NCBI GenBank assembly: GCA_947652605.1 | Contig: CANTFG010000256.1 | Coordinates: 186,001 to 250,000 of the forward strand | Direction: 5' to 3' | Length of the DNA: 64,000 nucleotides | DNA from: Elmis aenea | Taxonomy: Eukaryota; Arthropoda; Insecta; Coleoptera; Elmidae | Part shown: positions 20,137 to 31,359 of the stretch, piece after piece | Numbering within the stretch: position 1 is the stretch's first letter | Layout of the letters: each line of letters starts with the position of its first letter | Position numbers and translations under genes: made by a program | The notes under the pieces: generated by a model | What the model saw: the letters and a program-made list of their open reading frames with translations, nothing else | Databases searched by the model: none | What the model was told of the DNA's origin: nothing

Positions 20137-21479
20137 TTAGGTGTAAATGACACTCTTCTTTCTATACTTCTTGGACGGTCAAGTTCCCGTGGGTTTCTTG
20201 TAGGCGTGGCATCTCTTCTGTTGGACCACTGTGGTTGAGGGCTATTACATCGATATTCTCTTCTTTCCACACTCCTTGGGCGGCCTTGATCTCGTGGATA
20301 TGGTCTGGGGGGTGTAGCGTCTCTTCTATTTGACCATTCTTGAGGATAGTTGGACCGGTACTCCTGGTAGCAGGAATTGGCCTGATGTCCAACTCTGTTA
20401 CAGTTATAACACCTAGGTCGCCCATCGCGGCTGCGGGTGCGTGGTAGCCTGGAGCTACTGTACCGTTGATTACGCCATCGATTTCCGTTTCTTCGGTAAT
20501 CGTTGTAATTTGTACTGGGGTTATTTGGTATATTTCCAGGGTAGGCTGGTCCATTGTTGCCCAAGGTGAGGAATGATGTTTGTAGAGTTAGCTGCGCCAT
20601 CTCTGAACGTTCTCTAAGTTCACTAAGCTTCAGTACCAGAGATTTGAGATCTGCCATAGACATATTGGCACTGCTCATAAGGTAGTAAGTATCATAGTAC
20701 CTGGGATGTAGTCCGTTCTCAAATCGCTCTCGGAAGGCTTCTGCACTTATGTTGGGGTCCACTTCGTACGCCAGTGCCTGTAGATCGTAAAAATACCTTT
20801 TTATGTCTTCGTGTTCCTCTTGACGCCTGGTGTTTAACTTGAATTTCATTTTTCTTAATGGATTTTCTCCTCCAAATTCGGTTAAAAAGTCCTTTACAAT
20901 TTGTTCCCAATTATTATTTGCGTTTTCTGCTTTGCTAGTATAATTCGTATACCACACATTTCCCGCATTTTCTAAAAATGAACCCAAATACGTGATCTTA
21001 TATACGTTACCCCAGCCGTTTGCTATAGCTGTCCGCTCATAGCTCCTGATAAACGTCACTGGGTTGGTACAGCATGGGTCAAATGTGGGAGGTGAGATGA
21101 ATTTTGGTATTGCAGCTGATCTTCCAGCTTCTACGGCTTCTTGGATTGTCGTATTAGCGTCCATCTTGGGGATTCTTGTGTCTGTAGCGTTAGCAACAAT
21201 GAGAATATCTGTTGCTGGATCAGTAATTATGTCGCGATTGCCGGTGCTAGGAATAGGACTTGTTGGAGGGGTTCTTGTTAATTTTCTTCCGGATTCAAAA
21301 ACGTTCGAATTTGTAAATTCACTACTTGGCGTCCTCGGATTTTCAGTGCTGCAACCTGGTGTGTTTTCACTATGTATGTCGGTGCTGTTGTTCTGAGGCC
21401 TGAACGAGGGTGATGTACTATCGTTAGTTAGAGTAACTTTGATTATAGAACTGCCAGTACTTTTTGACCTGGTGTGCAT
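20097..21479 (-). CDS. gag: Gag structural protein with CCHC zinc knuckle
   Basis: Structural protein that assembles the cytoplasmic virus-like particle and packages the element RNA; 460 residues from the ATG at 21479. The frame is open 11 codons further upstream to a TTG, but that stretch has no ATG, so 21479 is the best start. The middle (about residues 130-250) looks like the Retrotrans_gag capsid domain: Trp/Phe-rich helices with FLTEFGGENP followed by LNTRRQEEHEDIKRYFYDL. A single nucleocapsid knuckle C-x2-C-x4-H-x4-C (CYNCNRVGHQANSC) is at 357-370. The basic C-terminal tail carries two imperfect copies of a ~30-residue unit beginning WSNRRDATP and ending RPRS(V/I)ERR, which may bind RNA. 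The last codons overlap pol at the frameshift site. The N-terminal ~100 residues are Ser/Thr-rich and probably disordered. Confidence 0.93.
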   Translation of the reverse strand: MHTRSKSTGSSIIKVTLTNDSTSPSFRPQNNSTDIHSENTPGCSTENPRTPSSEFTNSNVFESGRKLTRTPPTSPIPSTGNRDIITDPATDILIVANATDTRIPKMDANTTIQEAVEAGRSAAIPKFISPPTFDPCCTNPVTFIRSYERTAIANGWGNVYKITYLGSFLENAGNVWYTNYTSKAENANNNWEQIVKDFLTEFGGENPLRKMKFKLNTRRQEEHEDIKRYFYDLQALAYEVDPNISAEAFRERFENGLHPRYYDTYYLMSSANMSMADLKSLVLKLSELRERSEMAQLTLQTSFLTLGNNGPAYPGNIPNNPSTNYNDYRRNGNRWRNQRYSSSRLPRTRSRDGRPRCYNCNRVGHQANSCYQEYRSNYPQEWSNRRDATPPRPYPRDQGRPRSVERREYRCNSPQPQWSNRRDATPTRNPRELDRPRSIERRVSFTPNEMTPPNAPGQHE

Positions 21480-21757
21480 AATATAATAATTACATAAGCG
21501 GCCCTTTAACAATAGCTGTCAAATGTTACCTAAAACAGTATTTTATAACAAAATACATGAAATTATTGTTCTCCCCTAAAAAATTAACAATTAACAAACA
21601 AAAAAAAGAATTAGTAAAACACACATGAAATAATGTTCCAAAACTAAAAGAAAAAATTATGAAAGTTACACATAAAGATACATGCATTTAAAACCAAATG
21701 AATAAAGAGGAAATTACGAAGAATTTCCAAAAATAGAGCCGGTTTGCCTCCACCACA
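21480..21757 (-). other. Element 5' leader between LTR and gag
   Basis: A 278-nt untranslated leader. On the plus strand it is rich in A and AAAATTA-like tracts (21540-21720). It starts with the probable primer binding site and leads to the gag ATG. A packaging signal would be expected here, but I cannot point to one. Confidence 0.7.
21741..21755 (-). promoter_or_regulatory. Candidate tRNA primer binding site
   Basis: Element-sense TGGTGGAGGCAAACC begins 2 nt after the 5' LTR. TGG pairs with the universal tRNA CCA end, and the position is right for a primer site. A second register, TGGAGGCAAACC, starts 3 nt later. I cannot match either to a specific tRNA by eye, so the primer is unassigned. 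Confidence 0.5.
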
Positions 21758-22392
21758 TGTTACGTTTGGCTTCGTAACTATTATTAATTGATTATTCATA
21801 ATAATCAATGTCAATTAAACTCGGAGCAAGGTGACCGGATCTGAAATGGAATAGCACTGATCTGTAAGAGAATATGGAACATTCAAGAGAATGTGCAAAT
21901 GAAATCCTATAAGTAAACTTAAAACGTTTATTAAATTAAAGCACAACTAGGATACACAAAACATAAATCGGAACTTAAAGTGAAACAACGTTAAATACAT
22001 AAATTACTTACAATAATACAATCGTTATCAGCGCTTGCTGGGTCAGGGGCTTCTCCATTCTGAGAGGGCTTTCCTTTTGGTCGCGAACGGCACTTCGCAA
22101 TTTGAGTCCCAAACTAGACTGCCCTCTCAGAATTTAATTGATCTATTTATATTGATTTATTCCCTGACTCAACAAGCCTGTAGATCGACGTATTATTTCC
22201 GGAGTGCGTTACCACGCTTGGGTCGGCAACTCAGCGTAATCCTAGCATCAGGAATGTCGCGCTTGCAGAATTGCATGAATTACGCTGAGCTGTTATAGTA
22301 CATCATCGAACGATTAAGCAAAGGTAATGAACTTATAAAAGTAATCGAATAAAATAAATTTGGAAAAATACTAATAAAATACTAATGTGACA
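21758..22392 (-). repeat. 5' LTR of the full-length element (635 bp)
   Basis: Promoter LTR of the element, identical on reading to 14912-15546. Its outer edge ends GTGACA directly before the second GTAT target copy. In element sense U3 runs from 22392 to about 22120, R from there to about 21910, and U5 to 21758, inferred from the TATA and AATAAA positions. All the inverted repeats described for the other LTR are present, at 21759-21809, 22033-22177 and 22230-22289. Confidence 0.96.
22143..22151 (-). promoter_or_regulatory. TATA box of the active 5' LTR
   Basis: Minus-strand TATAAATAG with CAGTC about 31 nt downstream (22121-22117) as a candidate initiator. Transcription from here would run leftward through the leader, gag and pol. 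It lies between the arms of the nested inverted repeat at 22033-22177. Confidence 0.65.
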
Positions 22393-22396
22393 GTAT
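22393..22396. repeat. Target site duplication GTAT (right)
   Basis: GTAT follows the 5' LTR and repeats the four bases before the 3' LTR. With one copy removed, the flanks join to ...GATTTGTATATCACAGG..., the undisturbed monomer sequence. Confidence 0.9.
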
Positions 22397-22479
22397 ATCA
22401 CAGGAACAGTTTATCCATCGCCTCTTTACATGAATACAATTGTTTTGCATATGTCTTTCAATGAGCTGGTTTTAATTTT

Positions 22480-24510
22480 TAATAATTTCCTAAAAATACC
22501 GTGCTTTAGTTAATACATATGTTCCTTGAGCGACTATTTCGAAACAATTTTAATTATTGATTTGTATATCACAGAAACAGTTTATCCATCGCCACTTTAC
22601 ATGAATACAATTGTTTTGCATATGTCTTTTAATGAGCTGGTTTAAATTTTTAATAATTTCCTAAAAATACCGTGCTTTAGTTAATACATATGTTCCTTGA
22701 GCGACTATTTCGAAACAATTTTAATTATTGATTTGTATATCACAGGAACAGTTTATCCATCGCCTCTTTACATGAATACAATTGTTTTGCATATGTCTTT
22801 CAATGAGCTGGTTTTAATTTTTAATAATTTCCTAAAAATACCGTGCTTTAGTTAATACATATGTTCCTTGAGCGACTATTTCTAAACTATTTTAATTATT
22901 GATTTGTATATCACAGGAACAATTTATCCATCGCTTCTTTACATAAATACAATTGTTTTGCATATGTCTTTCAATGAGCTGGTTTTAATGTTTAATAATT
23001 TCCTAAAAATACCGTGCTTTAGTTAATACATATGTTCCTTGAGCGACTATTTCGAAACAATTTTAATTATTGATTTGTATATTACAGGAACAGTTTATCC
23101 ATCGCCTCTTTACATGAATACAATTGTTTTGCATATGTCTTTCAATGAGCTGGTTTTAATTTTTAATAATTTCCTAAAAATACCGTGCTTTAGTTAATAC
23201 ATATGTTCCTTGAGCGACTATTTCAAAACAATTTTAATTATTGATTTGTATATCACAGGAACAGTTTATTTATCACCTCTTTACATGAATACAATTGTTT
23301 TGCATATGTCTTTCAATGAGCTGGTTTTAATTTTTAATAATTTCCTAAAAATACCGTGCTTTAGTTAATACATATGTTCCTTGAGCGACTATTTCTGAAC
23401 AATTTTAATTATTGATTTGTATATCACAGGAACAGTTTATCCATCGCCTCTTTACATGAATACAATTGTTTTGCATATGTCTTTCAATGAGCTGGTTTTA
23501 ATTTTTAATAATTTCCTAAAAATACCGTGCTTTAGTTAATACATATGTTCCTTGAGCGACTATTTCTGAACAATTTTAATTATTGATTTGTATATCACAG
23601 GAACAGTTTATTTATCACCTCTTTACATGAATACAATTGTTTTGCATATGTCTTTCAAAGAGATGGTTTTAATTTTTAATAATTTCCTAAAAATACCGTG
23701 CTTTAGTTAATACATATGTTCCTTGAGCGACTATTTCGAAACAATTTCAATTATTGATTTGTATATCACAGGAACAGTTTATCCATCGCCTCTTTACATG
23801 AATACAATTGTTTTGCATATGTCTTTCAATGAGCTGGTTTTAATTTTTAATAATTTCCTAAAAATACCGTGCTTTAGTTAATACATATGTTCCTTGAGCG
23901 ACTATTTCGAAACAATTTTAATTATTGATTTGTATATCACAGAAACAGTTTATCCATCGCCTCTTTACATGAATACAATTGTTTTGCATATGTCTTTCAA
24001 TGGGCTGGTTTTAATTTTTAATAATTTCCTAAAAATACCGTGCTTTAGTTAATACATATGTTCCTTGAGCGACTATTTCTAAACAATTTTAAATATTGAT
24101 TTGTATATCACAGGAACAGTTTATCCATCGCCTCTTTACATGAATACAATTGTTTTGCATATGTCTTTCAATGAGCTGGTTTTAATTTTTAATAATTTCC
24201 TAAAAATACCGTGCTTTAGTTAATACATATGTTCCTTGAGCGACTATTTCAAAACAATTTTAATTATTGATTTGTATATCACAGGAACAGTTTATCCATC
24301 GCCTCTTTACATGAATACAATTGTTTTGCATATGTCTTTCAATGAGCTGGTTTTAATTTTTAATAATTTCCTAAAAATACCGTGCTTTAGTTAATACATA
24401 TGTTCCTTGAGCGACTATTTCGAAAGAACTTCAATTATTGATTTGTATATCACAGGAACAGTTTATCCATCGCCTCTTTACATGAATACAATTGTTTTGC
24501 ATGTCTTTCA
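22480..24510 (+). repeat. Recurrent HOR cassette of about 12 monomers, first copy
   Basis: An ordered set of monomer types that recurs through the right segment: GAAACAG/CGCCAC/TTTAAATT; a CGAAAC type; GGAACAATTT/ACATAAATAC; TATTACAGG; CAAAAC; TTTCAATT; CTGAAC; CTGAAC with ATCACCTC/CAAAGAGATGG; TTTCAATT; GAAACAG with GGGCTGG; CTAAAC; CAAAAC; GAAAGAACTT with GCATGTC. Similar copies lie near 28.7-30.85 kb, 42.9-45.0 kb, 49.5-51.6 kb and 53.5-55.4 kb, with partial copies at 25.1-26.4 kb and 62.7-64.0 kb. Single monomers are missing or altered in individual copies. Confidence 0.75.
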
Positions 24511-27500
24511 ATGAGCTGGTTTTAATTTTTAATAATTTCCTAAAAATACCGTGCTTTAGTTAATACATATGTTCCTTGAGCGACTATTTCTGAACAATTT
24601 TAATTATTGATTTGTATATCACAGGAACAGTTTATCCATCGCCTCTTTACATGAATACAATTGTTTTGCATATGTCTTTCAATGAGCTGGTTTTAATTTT
24701 TAATAATTTCCTAAAAATACCGTGCTTTAGTTAATACATATGTTCCTTGAGCGACTATTTCTGAACAATTTTAATTATTGATTTGTATATCACAGGAACA
24801 GTTTATCCATCGCCTCTTTACATTACTACAATTGTTTTGCATATGTCTTTTAAAGAGCTGGTTTTTAATTTTTAATAATTTCCTAAAAATACCGTGCTTT
24901 AGTTAATACATATGTTCCTTGAGCGACTATTTCGAAACAATTTTAATTATTGATTTGTATATCACAGGAACAGTTTATCCATCGCCTCTTTACATGAATA
25001 CAATTGTTTTGCATATGTCTTTCAATGAGCTGGTTTTAATTTTTAATAATTTCCTAAAAATACCGTGCTTTAGTTAATACATATGTTCTTTAAGCGACTA
25101 TTTCGAAACAATTTTAAATATTGATTTGTATATCACAGAAACAGTTTATCCATCGCCACTTTACATGAATACAATTGTTTTGCATATGTCTTTTAATGAG
25201 CTGGTTTAAATTTTTAATAATTTCCTAAAAATACCGTGCTTTAGTTAATACATATGTTCCTTGAGCGACTATTTCGAAACAATTTTAATTATTGATTTGT
25301 ATATCACAGGAACAGTTTATCCATCGCCTCTTTACATGAATACAATTGTTTTGCATATGTCTTTCAATGAGCTGGTTTTAATTTTTAATAATTTCCTAAA
25401 AATACCGTGCTTTAGTTAATACATATGTTCCTTGAGCGACTATTTCTAAACAATTTTAATTATTGATTTGTATATCACAGGAACAATTTATCCATCGCTT
25501 CTTTACATAAATACAATTGTTTTGCATATGTCTTTCAATGAGCTGGTTTTAATTTTTAATAATTTCCTAAAAATACCGTGCTTTAGTTAATACATATGTT
25601 CCTTGAGCGACTATTTCGAAACAATTTTAATTATTGATTTGTATATTACAGGAACAGTTTATCCATCGCCTCTTTACATGAATACAATTGTTTTGCATAT
25701 GTCTTTCAATGAGCTGGTTTTAATTTTTAATAATTTCCTAAAAATACCGTGCTTTAGTTAATACATATGTTCCTTGAGCGACTATTTCAAAACAATTTTA
25801 ATTATTGATTTGTATATCACAGGAACAGTTTATCCATCGCCTCTTTACATGAATACAATTGTTTTGCATATGTCTTTCAATGAGCTGGTTTTAATTTTTA
25901 ATAATTTCCTAAAAATACCGTGCTTTAGTTAATACATATGTTCCTTGAGCGACTATTTCGAAACAATTTCAATTATTGATTTGTATATCACAGGAACAGT
26001 TTATCCATCGCCTCTTTACATGAATACAATTGTTTTGCATATGTCTTTCAATGAGCTGGTTTTAATTTTTAATAATTTCCTAAAAATACCGTGCTTTAGT
26101 TAATACATATGTTCCTTGAGCGACTATTTCTGAACAATTTTAATTATTGTTTTGTATATCACAGGAACAGTTTATCCATCGCCTCTTTACATGAATACAA
26201 TTGTTTTGCATATGTCTTTCAATGAGCTGGTTTTAATTTTTAATAATTTCCTAAAAATACCGTGCTTTAGTTAATACATATGTTCCTTGAGCGACTATTT
26301 CTGAACAATTTTAATTATTGATTTGTATATCACAGGAACAGTTTATCCATCGCCTCTTTACATGAATACAATTGTTTTGCATATGTCTTTCAATGAGCTG
26401 GTTTTAATTTTTAATAATTTCCTAAAAATACCGTGCTTTAGTTAATACATATGTTCCTTGAGCGAATATTTCGAAACAATTTTAATTATTGATTTGTATA
26501 TCACAGAAACAGTTTATCCATCGCCTCTTTACATTACTACAATTGTTTTGCATATGTCTTTTAAAGAGCTGGTTTTTAATTTTTAATAATTTCCTAAAAA
26601 TACCGTGCTTTAGTTAATACATATGTTCCTTGAGCGAATATTTCGAAACAATTTCATTTATTGATTTGTATATCACAGGAACAGTTTATCCATCGCCTCT
26701 TTACATGAATACAATTGTTTTGCATATGTCTTTCAATGAGCTGGTTTTAATTTTTAATAATTTCCTAAAAATACCGTGCTTTAGTTAATACATATGTTCC
26801 TTGAGCGACTATTTCTAAACAATTTTAATTATTGATTTGTATATCACAGAAACAGTTTATCCATCGCCTCTTTACATGAATACAATTGTTTTGCATATGT
26901 CTTTCAATGAGCTGGTTTTAGATTTTAATAATTTCCTAAAAATACCGTGCTTTAGTTAATACATATGTTCCTTGAGCGACTAATCGAAACAATTTCAATT
27001 ATTGATTTGTATATCACAGAAACAGTTTATCCATCGCCTCTTTACATGAATACAATTGTTTTGCATATGTCTTTCAATGAGCTGGTTTTAATTTTTAATA
27101 ATTTCCTAAAAATACCGTGCTTTAGTTAATACATATGTTCCTTGAGCGACTATTTCTAAACAATTTTAATTATTGATTTGTATATCACAGGAACAATTTA
27201 TCCATCGCCTCTTTACATGAATACAATTGTTTTGCATATGTCTTTTAATGAGCTGGTTTTAATTTTTAATAATTTCCTAAAAATACCGTGCTTTAGTTAA
27301 TACATATGTTCCTTGAGCGACTATTTCGAAACAATTTTAATTATTGATTTGTATATCACAGGAACAGTTTATCCATCGCCTCTTTACATGAATACAATTG
27401 TTTTGCATATGTCTTTCAATGAGCTGGTTTTAATTTTTAATAATTTCCTAAAAATACCGTGCTTTAGTTAATACATATGTTCCTTGAGCGACTATTTCGA

Positions 27501-30500
27501 AACAATTTCAATTATTGATTTGTATATCACAGGAACAGTTTATCCATCGCCTCTTTACATGAATACAATTGTTTTGCATATGTCTTTCAATGAGCTGGTT
27601 TTAATTTTTAATAATTTCCTAAAAATACCGTGCTTTAGTTAATACATATGTTCCTTGAGCGACTATTTCTGAACAATTTTAATTATTGATTTGTATATCA
27701 CAGGAACAGTTTATCCATCGCCTCTTTACATGAATACAATTGTTTTGCATATGTCTTTCAATGAGCTGGTTTTAATTTTTAATAATTTCCTAAAAATACC
27801 GTGCTTTAGTTAATACATATGTTCCTTGAGCGACTATTTCTGAACAATTTTAATTATTGATTTGTATATCACAGGAACAGTTTATCCATCGCCTCTTTAC
27901 ATGAATACAATTGTTTTGCATATGTCTTTCAATGAGCTGGTTTTAATTTTTAATAATTTCCTAAAAATACCGTGCTTTAGTTAATACATATGTTCCTTGA
28001 GCGACTATTTCTAAACAATTTTAATTATTGATTTGTATATCACAGGAACAGTTTATCCATCGCCTCTTTACATAAATACAATTGTTTTGCATATGTCTTT
28101 CAATGAGCTGGTTTTAATTTTTAATAATTTCCTAAAAATACCGTGCTTTAGTTACTACATATGTTTCTTGAGCGACTATTTCTAAACAATTTTAATTATT
28201 GATTTGTATATCACAGGAACAGTTTATCCATCGCCTCTTTACATGAATACAATTGTTTTGCATATGTCTTTCAATGAGCTGGTTTTAATTTTTAATAATT
28301 TCCTAAAAATACCGTGCTTTAGTTAATACATATGTTCCTTGAGCGACTATTTCTGAACAATTTTAATTATTGATTTGTATATCACAGGAACAGTTTATCC
28401 ATCGCCTCTTTACATGAATACAATTGTTTTGCATATGTCTTTCAATGAGCTGGTTTTAATTTTTAATAATTTCCTAAAAATACCGTGCTTTAGTTAATAC
28501 ATATGTTCCTTGAGCGACTATTTCTAAACAATTTTAATTATTGATTTGTATATCACAGGAACAGTTTATCCATCGCCTCTTTACATGAATACAATTGTTT
28601 TGCATATGTCTTTCAATGAGCTGGTTTTAATTTTTAATAATTTCCTAAAAATACCGTGCTTTAGTTAATACATATGTTCCTTGAGCGACTATTTCGAAAC
28701 AATTTTAATTATTGATTTGTATATCACAGAAACAGTTTATCCATCGCCACTTTACATGAATACAATTGTTTTGCATATGTCTTTTAATGAGCTGGTTTAA
28801 ATTTTTAATAATTTCCTAAAAATACCGTGCTTTAGTTAATACATATGTTCCTTGAGCGACTATTTCTAAACAATTTTAATTATTGATTTGTATATCACAG
28901 GAACAGTTTATCCATCGCCTCTTTACATGAATACAATTGTTTTGCATATGTCTTTCAATGAGCTGGTTTTAATTTTTAATAATTTCCTAAAAATACCGTG
29001 CTTTAGTTAATACATATGTTCCTTGAGCGACTATTTCTAAACAATTTTAATTATTGATTTGTATATCACAGGAACAATTTATCCATCGCTTCTTTACATG
29101 AATACAATTGTTTTGCATATGTCTTTCAATGAGCTGGTTTTAATTTTTAATAATTTCCTAAAAATACCGTGCTTTAGTTAATACATATGTTCCTTGAGCG
29201 ACTATTTCGAAACAATTTTAATTATTGATTTGTATATTACAGGAACAGTTTATCCATCGCCTCTTTACATGAATACAATTGTTTTGCATATGTCTTTCAA
29301 TGAGCTGGTTTTAATTTTTAATAATTTCCTAAAAATACCGTGCTTTAGTTAATACATATGTTCCTTGAGCGACTATTTCAAAACAATTTTAATTATTGAT
29401 TTGTATATCACAGGAACAGTTTATCCATCGCCTCTTTACATGAATACAATTGTTTTGCATATGTCTTTCAATGAGCTGGTTTTAATTTTTAATAATTTCC
29501 TAAAAATACCGTGCTTTAGTTAATACATATGTTCCTTGAGCGACTATTTCGAAACAATTTCAATTATTGATTTGTATATCACAGGAACAGTTTATCCATC
29601 GCCTCTTTACATGAATACAATTGTTTTGCATATATCTTTCAATGAGCTGGTTTTAATTTTTAATAATTTCCTAAAAATACCGTGCTTTAGTTAATACATA
29701 TGTTCCTTGAGCGACTATTTCTGAACAATTTTAATTATTGATTTGTATATCACAGGAACAGTTTATCCATCGCCTCTTTACATGAATACAATTGTTTTGC
29801 ATATGTCTTTCAATGAGCTGGTTTTAATTTTTAATAATTTCCTAAAAATACCGTGCTTTAGTTAATACATATGTTCCTTGAGCGACTATTTCGAAACAAT
29901 TTTAATTATTGATTTGTATATCACAGGAACAGTTTATCCATCACCTCTTTACATGAATACAATTGTTTTGCATATGTCTTTCAAAGAGATGGTTTTAATT
30001 TTTAATAATTTCCTAAAAATACCGTGCTTTAGTTAATACATATGTTCCTTGAGCGACTATTTCGAAACAATTTCAATTATTGATTTGTATATCACAGGAA
30101 CATTTTATCCATCGCCTCTTTACATGAATACAATTGTTTTGCATATGTCTTTTAATGAGCTGGTTTTAATTTTTAATAATTTCCTAAAAATACCGTGCTT
30201 TAGTTAATACATGTGTTCCTTGAGCGACTATTTCGAAACAATTTTAATTATTGATTTGTATATCACAGAAACAGTTTATCCATCGCCTCTTTACATGAAT
30301 ACAATTGTTTTGCATATGTCTTTCAATGGGCTGGTTTTAATTTTTAATAATTTCCTAAAAATACCGTGCTTTAGTTAATACATATGTTGCTTGAGCGACT
30401 ATTTCTAAACAATTTTAATTATTGATTTGTATATCACAGGAACAGTTTATCCATCGCCTCTTTACATGAATACAATTGTTTTGCATATGTCTTTCAATGA

Positions 30501-31359
30501 GCTGGTTTTAATTTTTAATAATTTCCTAAAAATACCGTGCTTTAGTTAATACATATGTTCCTTGAGCGACTATTTCAAAACAATTTTAATTATTGATTTG
30601 TATATCACAGGAACAGTTTATCCATCGCCTCTTTACATGAATACAATTGTTTTGCATATGTCTTTCAATGAGCTGGTTTTAATTTTTAATAATTTCCTAA
30701 AAATACCGTGCTTTAGTTAATACATATGTTCCTTGAGCGACTATTTCGAAAGAACTTCAATTATTGATTTGTATATCACAGGAACAGTTTATCCATCGCC
30801 TCTTTACATGAATACAATTGTTTTGCATGTCTTTCAATGAGCTGGTTTTAATTTTTAATAATTTCCTAAAAATACCGTGCTTTAGTTAATACATATGTTC
30901 CTTGAGCGACTATTTCGAAAAAATTTCAATTATTGATTTGTATATCACAGGAACAGTTTATCCATCGCCTCTTTACATGAATACAATTGTTTTGCATATG
31001 TCTTTCAATGAGCTGGTTTTAATTTTTAATAATTTCTTAAAAATGCCGTGCTTTAGTTAATACATGTGTTCCTTGAGCGACTATTTCGAAACAATTTTAA
31101 TTATTGATTTGTATATCACAGGAACAGTTTATCCATCGCCTCTTTACATGAATACAATTGTTTTGCATATGTCTTTCAATGAGCTGGTTTTAATTTTTAA
31201 TAATTTCCTAAAAATACCGTGCTTTAGTTAATACATATGTTCCTTGAGCGACTATTTCAAAACAATTTTAATTATTGATTTGTATATCACAGGAACAGTT
31301 TATCCATCGCCTCTTTACATGAATACAATTGTTTTGCATATGTCTTTCAATGAGCTGGT

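Larger units (their letters stand above)
14912..22392 (-). mobile_element. Full-length Ty3/Gypsy LTR retrotransposon
   Basis: A 7,481-bp element on the minus strand. In transcription order it has: 5' LTR (22392-21758), leader with probable primer binding site, gag (21479-20097), a -1 frameshift signal, pol with the order protease-RT-RNase H-integrase (20136-16498), a 951-bp non-coding region and 3' LTR (15546-14912). Integrase after RNase H is the order that separates Ty3/Gypsy from Ty1/Copia. Both LTRs are 635 bp and read as identical, the ORFs have no premature stops, and the GTAT target duplication is intact, so the insertion is recent and may be competent. No env and no chromodomain are visible. 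The host sequence is position 88/89 of the satellite monomer. I do not recognise a named family. Confidence 0.96.

Noticed and set aside
20162..20554. 130-codon minus-strand ORF inside gag
   Set aside because: It overlaps gag in another frame through the low-complexity Arg-rich tail and shows no motif of its own; a shadow frame.
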